Shown piece after piece: positions 55,365 through 64,000 of a DNA stretch of 64,000 nucleotides (the stretch's first letter is position 1; the number at the start of each line of letters is the position of its first letter). The notes below the pieces were generated by a model. It was not told the origin of the DNA. It saw only the letters and a program-made list of their open reading frames with translations, and ran no database searches. Both the position numbers and the translations under genes were made by a program. Origin of the DNA: Mixophyes australis (lineage: Eukaryota; Chordata; Amphibia; Anura; Limnodynastidae); contig JAVHZZ010000005.1 in the NCBI GenBank assembly GCA_036250195.1, positions 73,646,505 through 73,710,504 of the forward strand, given 5' to 3'.

Positions 55365-55560
55365 CTGACACTTAACTGTTTCTGATCCTTTTCATCTTCT
55401 CCTTGTCATTGCTGACACACACTGGGGCAAGGTGATCCCACCATAGCGTGTGAGGAGGGCTCACCAGAGATCACATCATTAAGCCCTGCGCCCACCAAGA
55501 CCAGGGACTCCGCAAAATTCAGGGACCTCCTGAAAATTCTGGGAGAGTTGACAAATATGG
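55365..55560. mobile_element. Copy of the CATACTTGCC TIR family
   Basis: The right end CTGGGAGAGTTGACAAATATG is a worn version of the CTCCC...TTGCCAAGTATG end. The left edge is uncertain. Confidence 0.4.
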
Positions 55561-55835
55561 TTTTACCGCGCAGTTAGGCTTAAATCATATGCGGCTTACC
55601 TTGAACATATTGTTTAAGGGTTTGCAAACTGCCACACATCAGACGCAGTTTGAGTTTTCTATTCTGTGGTTTGCATGTGTGGTAGTTTGCAAACTGCATC
55701 AAAAACTGCCCTTTAGTAAATCTACCCTTATGTGAGATTGTACTCCTATGCCACAAATAGATGAGTAAAGAGTGTGACCCTGTTAGCTCCATAATACAGT
55801 TTACCTGGATTACTTGGATGTATTATTTATTTGTA

Positions 55836-56112
55836 TATTTGGGCAGCATGGTTATTATTGCTTTCTCACAGTGCTGGGTTTATGAGTTTGATTCCAACCA
55901 GGGCTTATCTGTGGAGAGATTGTATGTTTTCCTCGTGTTTACGGCTGGTCCGGTTTCCTCCCACAGTCCGAAAACACACTCATATGTTATTTGACTTCTG
56001 ACTCAAAAAAATTGCCCTAGTTTGTGTGATGTGAATAACTACATATCTGCAGTACATTGCTGCGTAACATGATTGGCGCTGTATAAATAAACGATAATAA
56101 TAATAATAATAA
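55836..56112 (+). mobile_element. SINE with tRNA-like head and L2-type tail
   Basis: The head has GCATGGTTATTATTGC (degraded A box) and GAGTTTGATTCC (B box). The body has GGTCCGGTTTCCTCCCACAG and the tail GGCGCTGTATAAATAAACG plus ATA repeats. It is the same family as 59545-59892. Confidence 0.8.
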
Positions 56113-57779
56113 TATATGGCATGAACCATAACTCCAACAGGTACACAATCTATAGCAATATTATTATTATTATTAGTAGTAGTAGTAGTATTACTAAAAT
56201 ATGACATGAACCATAACACTGAGTTGCATAGTCTGTACCAATGGAAGTCCACTAGTTTAAGTAAAGGTCCACTTACCTGGATTTGCTGTCAAGTGAAGGT
56301 CTGAGTTTGTTGTGAAACTACAAGTCCTAGCTTGAGCTATAGGGATGTAGAATTTGCTTGAGAGCACTCAGTCTTGAGCTCTTCTTGTTTGTAAGGTGTC
56401 TGATAACAAAAGGGCTCCCTTCCTAAGTGCGGAAATGATGTGACCCCACAGTCAAGCCTGGTGGCCACCTTATTTCTGCACCTCGAGGCAAAGTTGTAAA
56501 TGCGCTGCTTTCCACAGTGTGACTCTGACTGTGGGCAGGAATTTGGAGAGCAGAGCAAGTACAGCACATTCTGTATTGTCTAATCATAGTGATGCACAGC
56601 ACATTTTATTAGCATGGGTACCCAAGGAATACGTTTTTTTTTAAGTCATCCATCAATCATAAGCCCTTCATCCTCCATTATTAATCATCCATCATTCATG
56701 ATTAATGCCTCTTTCTCCATCAATCATTAACCCCTCATCCTTTATCATTCGTTCTCCATCAATAACCCTTCACCCTCACCATTAACAAACTTTCAACATT
56801 ATAATCTTCCATAAAATACCTTACATTATCATTCTTCATTAACATATTGTCTCATCATAACTCTCCAGTATTCCCCTCATCCTCATAATATCATCAATCT
56901 GACTACCTAAATCCTTACTCACCCTGGCCACCATGCTGATCTAGAGGGAAATTTATCAGCTCTTAGCTTGTGGCATAAAGTTTTACCATAGCAGCAGATA
57001 AATAGCAGAAATGTAGGGAAATAATACCAGAAAATCTTCAATATGCAATGTTAATCTTGTTTCAACAATATCAGCAATATGCAAACATAAATCACTACAA
57101 CAAATAGGTCACTAAATAAATATATCTCACTGAAAAATGAGACACTAGTGCTTTAGTGAATTGGGTTTCACTGGATAAGTACTTTTGAGCGGCAACCAGT
57201 TGCTCACAGGCTAATTAGGCAAAGTCAATCACAATAGACTTTTAGTGCAAATATATACTCATTACACGAAATCACCAGAGATGCTAATTCAACTTGATCA
57301 GGTTATAGGCTTTAGGCGAAATGTCTGTAGACTAGGGTCACTTTACATTAGACATTAAATATATTAGTAAGTAAATTTTAATCCGCATGTTAAACAAAGT
57401 TTCATTGGACCCATGACGCTTATTAATTTGTAATGGATGAAATCAGTAATCAACTTGATGCATACGTGAATCCTGAGCTCGGTGTAAAAAACAGTAATTC
57501 TGCAATTCTCCAGTGTAAGGAACACAATCTTCACTTAGTAATTCATCTAATGTAATAAGCAGATCTCTTACAGCAACTGTAGGGTTAAAAAAACTTGCAA
57601 TTCTCTACTCAGCAACCATTTTAAGTAATTTCACGATAGGATCAAATTTCTGATGCAATATAGACAAACTTTTATGACAAATGAATTCTGTATATGTCAC
57701 TAGCAGTCTGTGTTAGCTGCAGATAAACTTTAAACTTTAAATACAGCAAATTTTTGGAATAAACTCTTCATTCGGACAG
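56113..57779. other. Non-coding stretch with microsatellites
   Basis: No gene recognised. There is (TAT)n/(TAG)n at 56158-56192, and a direct repeat, CATGAACCATAAC, at 56119 and 56205. 56640-56930 is low-complexity CCATCATTAACCC. TTGTGAAACTACAAGTCC at 56311 is a hAT MITE scrap. Confidence 0.45.
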
Positions 57780-58430
57780 CACCATAACCTCTCAATAGCA
57801 TTGTTACAATCCCGGTCAGAGATTTTAATAACACAGCTTGATGTCTGACTTATTTCACTTTAATAACTTAAACATAGCAAGGCAAAATATACCATTAACT
57901 TATCTGTATGAGTACTGCTGATATCTGATAGGCTTTACGACAAAGATGCTTCCTTCTGGGCTGGCTTTTAAATCTGGAACTTTAGCTGCAAACATCCCTC
58001 ATGGCAATAGTCCAGCAATAGCACTCAGTGGCTCCGTGTGGCTCCTTCCCTTTTCCCCAAGAATATCCTGGAGTCTTCTAGTACTTTCTGGAGCCAAAAA
58101 GCCTGTTTTTTTGCAGCTTTTTGTAACTTGTTGCAGTGTCTATCTGTCTTTGCATGTTCCTAGTGCAGTCCGAGGCTCTTATGTCTAGTTTGGGTCTCTA
58201 GTTTGCAGTTTGTTAATCTTAAAATGGCTGACGCAATCTGCAGTGAACTTCCCAGATACACTCTGGGAGATACAGTTTTCTGAATTAGTACATACAGTAA
58301 TATACCTGTGATTTGCAGGGTATTAGAATTGTGAAATAGCCTCCAAAGACTGTCAAATAGGCATGCACCTTGAAGTGTGTTGGTTGGACAAACTAGACAC
58401 ATTGGTGCAAAACTACAGGAATTTGGAGTG
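57780..58430 (-). mobile_element. Possible degenerate LTR
   Basis: The minus strand ends with GACCGGGATTGTAACA near 57804, preceded by ATTAAAGTGAAATAAG, in the layout of an LTR poly(A) region. No partner LTR or target duplication was found. This is a weak call. Confidence 0.25.
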
Positions 58431-58573
58431 CACATCCAGTTTGCTTTGTAAATGAGTTTCATTGTGTTAAATGAATTTGATATAGGGTAAAATGCTTAAA
58501 CTGCAAAGAAGAGCATATCTGATAGCTTGCTAAACACCACTAGCTATATTCATGTGTACAAATACAATACAAC

Positions 58574-58966
58574 CATACTTGCCTACTCTCCCAATATTTC
58601 GGGGAGTCCTCCCAGACACCTGACCTCCTTTCTGAGATCTCCCAGTGGGGAGGTTTTAAAAGTAGACACAGAGGAGATCTGATGAGAGGACATTGCGACA
58701 GTTCCAATTGACGTCAGTTGCGTGAGCAACTTTTTTCTTTTTTTTTTTTAAACCGGCAACGCACGGAGTATGGTAATGTTAATTTTATTCCTAACCCTAA
58801 CACCTAACCCTATCCCCTAACGTAAAGGTAATACTTACCTGGGTCCGTGCATTGCCGCTTTAAAAGCCGGAATTTCCAAGTCTCACACAACAACTAACGT
58901 CATTTGGAAGTGTCGCAATGTCCTGTCATCAGATTCCTCTGTGTCTCTTTACTGGCAAGTAGTTAT
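58574..58966. mobile_element. TIR element with CCCTAA-type centre
   Basis: The outer ends CATACTTGCCTACTC and GGCAAGTAGT are inverted. Inside, AGACACAGAGGAGATCTGAT and its near complement (58915-58953) form a second long stem with ACATTGCGACA. The centre at 58790-58822 reads CCTAACCCTAACACCTAACC, a short telomere-like array. TGACGTCA lies at 58709-58716. Confidence 0.65.
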
Positions 58967-59544
58967 TTTTTCTATGTCGCTCTGTTCATTATCGGAATAA
59001 TTATGTAGGAGTAAACAGTGTCGGTGTTTACAGCACCGATAAACTTGATTACCACCGCATAGGCACAGGTGAGCTCCTGAGGAAACTGTAAGGGAAAGCT
59101 ACATACAACATATATAGTTATGTACAAACACTTTTGCATAATTATTTAAGATATATTTTGCCTTTTTACTTTAATAGTTGCCACTCATCGTAATCTTCTG
59201 TCTTCGCCTCTGCCATGATATACTTGCTGTGACTACCTCTCACATCTACTATAGTATTCTATTTGATTGTTTCAGGCCTCTTTATGAGCTGCTGAATCCC
59301 AGCAACTATGGAGCAGCATAATGAAGTGCGGTAATTGTTATTTTCCTATTTTTACAGAATTTTAAAATTAACATGATACAATTAGTGACATCTGCATTCA
59401 AGCAAAACAGGAATGAAATACTTTTCACAATTGTATATTATAAGTGTTTTTAAATGTGTGCTGTACCCAAAGATTGGTAAGGAAATTTCATTGAAAGCAG
59501 ACTATAACAAAATGAAAAAGTTATATATTGATAAATGGAATACT
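58967..59544. other. Unassigned non-coding stretch
   Basis: No gene recognised. Confidence 0.3.
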
Positions 59545-59892
59545 ATCATCATTATCATCATCACCACATATTTATATAGCGCCACTGATTCCGCAGCGCT
59601 GTACAGAGAACTCAGTCACATCAGTCCCTGCCCCATTGGAGCTTACAATCTAAGTTCCCTAACATACACACAGACAGAGAGAGAGAGAGAGACTAGGCAC
59701 AATTTTTTGATAGGAGCCAATTAACCTACTAGTGTGTTTTTGGAGTGTGGGAGCAAAGCAGAGCACCCAGAGGAAACCCACGCAAACACAGAGAGAATAT
59801 ACAAACTCCACACAGATAAGGCAATGGTCGGGAATTGAACTTGTGACCCCAGTGCTGGGAGGCAGAAGTGCTAACCACTGAGCCACCGTGCT
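59545..59892 (-). mobile_element. Full-length SINE (tRNA-like head, L2-type tail)
   Basis: Minus strand: the A-box-like TGGCTCAGTGGTTAGC and the B-box-like AAGTTCAATTCC near the 5' end fit a tRNA-derived RNA polymerase III promoter. The body includes GGGTGCTCTGC and AGTAGGTTAATTGGCTCC. The tail is CAGCGCTGCGGAATCAGTGG, then CTATATAAATA and GAT repeats. It is the intact reference for the split copy at 9675-10751. A (GA)n run lies at 59675-59692. Confidence 0.85.
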
Positions 59893-60088
59893 ATTATGAA
59901 AGTGTTTTATTAATAAGTAAAATGCATTATGCATCAGCAATAGAATGAATAGAATAATTTAACATATTATTTCTCACATTCAGTTTACTTCCCTGATTCA
60001 TACATTATTTTAACATTGTATCTCACTCAATTTACACAGCTTTAAGCACAATTGAAAATGCTAAAAAATTCAAAAACACTATAATTTA

Positions 60089-60531
60089 TAGAGATGCTCA
60101 GGCTCGATTTTCTGAAAACCGAGCCCACTCGAACTTAGGGGATCCGAGTAGGCTCGCAAGCCGGCTCGGTTCTTTCGTGCATCCTCGGATCTGAACCGAG
60201 GCAAAATATCATTGTTGCGTTGTCTGATCTCGTAGGTTTTGGATTCCATAAGTACCTCCCTCCCCAGGAGATCCAGTGCCATTGCTCACACAGAAACATG
60301 GGTAGCAGTGTTCTTGTCACTCTCCAATCTCCAGTGCCATTGTGTTATTGAGGTTAATAATAATATAGGAAGAAAAAGAAAGCCAATTTATGTGATTTTA
60401 GAAAACAAAATAGGGATCCAAAACCAAAAGCAAAACACACAAGGTCGGTTTTGCCAAAACCAAAAGCAAAACACGAAGTTAATCCAGATCCAAAACCAAA
60501 ACCAAAACACGGGGGTCAGTGAACATCTCTA
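60089..60531. mobile_element. hAT-type element with TAGAGATG ends and 8-bp TSD
   Basis: It starts TAGAGATGCTCAGGCTCG and ends GTGAACATCTCTA. The perfect duplication ATAATTTA flanks it at 60081-60088 and 60532-60539. The ends fit the YARNG start of hAT termini. The right half is a CAAAACCAAAAGCAAAACAC-type repeat. Frames inside are not proteins. Confidence 0.88.
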
Positions 60532-60999
60532 ATAATTTATCATACCATATGCCAGGAAAGTAATTGTTCAGTATTGTAAAGGTGGATTATGTAACGTGTG
60601 CCGTGCTCTATGTTCTGTTTGATGTTTCCAAATTATTAAATGGATGTTGTGAAATTCCCTTTTGAGCCTTCGCTGTTCATTATGTTTTCTCTTCCTGACT
60701 TATAAGTAACAGGGATTCTTCAGTGTTTACAACAGCTATGAAATATTTCTGAAGCGCAGGGGAGATTAAAATCATTCATCTGTGCCTTTTTTTTAATATG
60801 GCGTACATGATAGAAACAGGAAAATCTACAAATGTAAAACCAGCTTCAGTGCACCTGTCTCCCACTGTTAGCTTACTTCACTGTCTTACTTCTGTAGTGA
60901 TTGTCTTGGAACAAGAATTAACTTTTAGATCTATTATACATTTTATATTTAGAAGTAGTAATGTAATAAAACAATAAACAAAAAAAGTACATAAGATCA

Positions 61000-61273
61000 T
61001 ACTTGCCTATTTTATATTTCACCCCTCTGTAGATGAGGAGCGTGGTGGAGCACTACGAATTGCGTCATTTTGGTCCCACCACCACTGTGAAATTACCTGT
61101 TTGCACCATTTTGCAATGGACGGTGAGGCCAAAATGACATGATTCACATATATTTGCGTCATCTCCCCTTCACTATGATGTATGCAGGATGCGGTTAATG
61201 GAACTGTCTGTCCTTGCAATCTCTCCCTAAATCAGGTGTCTCCCAGACATTCCAGGAAAGTAGGCAACTATGG
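61000..61273. mobile_element. Copy of the CATACTTGCC TIR family
   Basis: The left end CATACTTGCCTATT and the right end AGTAGGCAACTATGG are complementary at most positions. The interior includes two inverted CAAAATGAC/GTCATTTTGG pieces. No clear target duplication was found. Confidence 0.6.
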
Positions 61274-63078
61274 CTATATATATGCAGTGTTGCATGAATA
61301 AGTCAAGTATATAAAAGGCCATTTACTAAATTGTAGAAATGCAGGCTCACAGTGCAAATACCATTTTGTGATATCCTAGGCCTTTTTTGCACCATGATGG
61401 ATAAGTCCATGGCTTAGTGTGTCAAGATAGTGGAGATGGTGATGGGCCCCTTATGATGGGAGGAGGTTTGCGGATTCTGATGCTTCTTGCTACTTGCAGA
61501 TTGGCCTTATGAATGCAACATACTTTCCCCACATTCAAAAATGTTATTTCAGTTCACAAAACAAGTATTTAAATGAATTTCAACAGGTTGAAACTGTTTG
61601 ACTTCGGGGGCATTTGCAATCTAGCAGGTAGCCACAATGCCTTCTCCTCTTGCACAATTACTTGATTTTCACAATTACGGGTGGCTGGGACCATTGGCCT
61701 GTACTTTAACCGGCAAGCCTTTTGCACCAACCCAGCACAATTTATATGGAAAAATGCAGTTTCGGCTAAAATTTGAATCTTAAAAAAAAAAAAAAAAAAA
61801 TACATATTGGACAAATTATGTCACAATGTTCTCTTATTGTCATGATATCATTAAAACATGAATAAGGCTAGAATGCAAATTATTTTAGGAGAACAATTTA
61901 AAAACGTGAACTAATTATGGGTCTGTTACAAAAGTGATGGCAGACAGGGCTTGGACCTGACATTTTTACTCTTGCGTGTATGCCTTTGAGCTTTTAAGCC
62001 TGCAAATGGTTGTGCAAAGCTTTTGTACTAAGGCACTTCCTGAATACACAAAGTGGATGTGCACTAATGTATTGATATTTGTGCTAAATGAAATATGTTG
62101 CTCGCCTGCATATTTTCAGTTAAAACACGCCATGTATTTCCTGTCTCACCTCCTTCCCAGTTGCCTGTCACTGTAATCACAATACCATGTCAACAATGGT
62201 GGAAGTCTGGGGTATACGGTGGTATGCCATACTGGCACTTCCGTCATTGTAAAACTATAAAAATCCTTCCATTTTCCATAACGCCACTACTAAAATTCTA
62301 CTTCAACCACTGCATGTTGATTAATTATTTAAAGCAGTTACCAAGTTTTGGACAATTCCTGCTTAAAAACGTCCTTGTCCCAGGAACGAATCCGTTAACT
62401 AAACCTAGGAGATGACTCATGTAGTAGCACTAGAAGGCTGAGTCCATGCATAGCTTTTCCATAAAGCTGTATTAATGAATAATGGACATGTTGTAGTGTT
62501 TTACTTTTCCTGGGCTGTGACATGATTCTGTACCACTAATTTCTACGAAAGTCAGAGCGTGTTTTATCAAGCAGGATTTGTTCAAAATGGACAGCTTACT
62601 CAATCAAACTATATATTTAATTTATTCATACATCCCTATAAATAGAGAATTTTCATACACTCAACTGTCAGATACAGTTCAGGGAGAAGCCCTCTGGGTT
62701 ATCTGGATTTGGTGGTAAGGTTAAGTCCTATTTGTTAATGTTTCTAATTCTGGATTTGGTATGGGGCTAAATTGGCCAATTTATTGTTTGATTATGTTGG
62801 GAGTTATGTATTTTCAGATAATTTTTCTAAACAGTGTCCAAGAAGGGAAATTTGCACTATTTAGTCTAATAGTTAGCAACCAAAGAACATTTTTTGTCTC
62901 CTACTATAAGATTGATCCTGAATTTTACCTAGTGGTTAACACAGTTCCTGATTTTAACTCATTTTACCTTATTTGGTGTTTGAATCTAAAACACCTTTTG
63001 CTTATTGTCAAAATATGTATATGGTATCAAGAAACATTAACTACTAAAACTTAAAGTGCACATTACCTACACACAGTG
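61274..63078. other. Unassigned non-coding stretch
   Basis: No gene recognised. There is a poly(A) of 18 at 61782-61800. The frame 62761-63054 is AT-rich and hydrophobic without known motifs. Confidence 0.35.
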
Positions 63079-64000
63079 GGCCTGATTCCTGTTCGGGTGC
63101 AACTTGCATGCAAATTGCGTTTAAAAGAGAGCGCGGAACTTCAGCGTAGTTCACACTATATTCAAATCTAAATGTATCTCAAGGTGTTCGATTTGAATCT
63201 GAGTATAAGTGCACTCTGCTTAAACACCACTTGCTGAATGTAGATACACACAGCAGACTTCAGTATAAGCACAAGTGTCTGTTAACTAAAAATTCACATC
63301 AGAACACAAAAAATTATAAAATAAATTAACAACTCTTGACAATATAATCATTAACAAAATATAGATTTTTATCAAATATTTATATTTTTTTACATTAAAT
63401 ACATAAATCAAGATGCTTTAAATGCATATTGTACATACATTGGGCCTGATTCATTAAGGAAAGTAAGGCAAAAAAATTAGTAAGTTTTCTCCTGGATAAA
63501 ATCATGTTACAATGCAAGGGGTGCAAATTAGTTTATTATTTTGCACAAAAGGAAAATACTGGCTGTTTTTTCATGTAACACACAGATACTTGATAGCTTA
63601 ATTTTCACACTGACATTTAAAGTTGATCTAGGACGTGTCCTACCCTAATTATAAATCTGTCCACACATTTTAAATTTATCTCCCCCTCCAATGCAACATA
63701 GTTTTGCCCAGGTCAAAAGTTACTCATTTTTATTGCTTTACTTTTCTTAATGAATCAGGCCCGATGTGTTTATATAGTCAGTCTTCATTGCATACACATC
63801 TTCTGTGCATGCATATGTATGGTTTTTAATACAAAGAATATGTCATGTCAGTCATCACTTCCAGTTTGCACTTACCCCTGCGGTGTAGCTGGTGCCAGTA
63901 ACACGGCTGAAACAATGGGCACTTAAGAGACACACAGAACTTAAATGAGCTACATTTGCTTCCGCATGCCCTTACTGCACATTGCCTAGATTAATTTGCC
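63079..64000. mobile_element. Dispersed repeat family X, copy 2 (cut by window end)
   Basis: It starts GGGCCTGATTCCTGTTCG and shares GCAAATTGCGTTTAAAAG, TTACATTAAATACATAAATC and CAGTTTGCACTTACCCC with 25158-25830, in the same order. It is split by the MITE at 63442-63762 and runs beyond the window. Confidence 0.65.
63442..63762. mobile_element. Long-armed MITE family 2, third copy, nested
   Basis: It starts GGGCCTGATTCATTAAGG and ends CTTAATGAATCAGGCCC. It shares ATGCAAGGGGTGCAAATTAG with 8999-9317. It lies inside family X copy 2 at a point where copy 1 is continuous (about 25530). Confidence 0.85.

Noticed and set aside
59840..59892. Possible tRNA gene from A-box and B-box-like sequence on the minus strand
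   Set aside because: It is the head of a dispersed SINE with other copies in the window. No cloverleaf with an acceptor stem is evident.
62761..63054. A 97-codon plus-strand frame that could be a small host gene
   Set aside because: AT-rich, hydrophobic, no motif or splice context that I can support.

Overview
The window looks like repeat-dominated vertebrate DNA, most likely from an anuran amphibian. I infer this from the mixture of repeats: a sushi-type chromovirus, Penelope-like debris, L2-tailed SINEs, Tc1 and pogo-like elements, and many hAT elements and long-armed MITEs. A teleost is the main alternative. I recognise no cellular protein-coding gene, no rRNA gene, no functional tRNA gene and no CRISPR array. 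The only long intact reading frames that make biological sense are gag and pol of one retrotransposon on the minus strand.

Layout. 0-3 kb: MITEs, an L2-like LINE 3' end and a decayed transposase-like gene. 3-6 kb: AT microsatellites, a possible solo LTR and an LTR-like block with a 63-bp tandem repeat. 9-13.4 kb: a long-armed MITE, a SINE split by a pogo-like transposon, and a 5'-truncated Penelope-like remnant carrying its own MITE. 14.6-16 kb: two small TIR elements with target-site duplications. 16.5-24.4 kb: one 7.9-kb hAT-type element with an exact 8-bp duplication, which holds a Tc1 insertion, a small exon-like segment and 5.5 kb of CA-rich minisatellite. 25-34 kb: MITEs, a second relative of that hAT family, retroelement 3' debris and a dead Tc1 copy at 34.2-35.4 kb.

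35454-43623 holds a full-length, apparently recent Ty3/gypsy chromovirus of the Tf1/sushi type. Its two 1957-bp LTRs differ at two positions that I could find, and it is flanked by a 5-bp duplication. It has gag, a -1 slippery heptamer and a pol with protease, RT, RNase H, integrase and chromodomain. A 10-nt sequence at the predicted RNA 5' end is complementary to the primer site just after the 5' LTR, as expected for self-priming.

44-50 kb: four hAT-type insertions. One (44622-46810) shares the exon-like segment with 18.1 kb and 29.5 kb and also carries a minisatellite just upstream of it. 50-64 kb: MITEs, two telomere-like arrays inside TIR elements, a 31-bp minisatellite, two SINE copies, a further hAT with an exact duplication, and repeat families that recur elsewhere in the window.

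The genes that work together are those of the chromovirus: Gag forms the particle, Pol makes and integrates the cDNA, and the chromodomain probably steers integration. Everything else is parasitic DNA at various stages of decay, often nested, so the insertion order can be read directly in several places.
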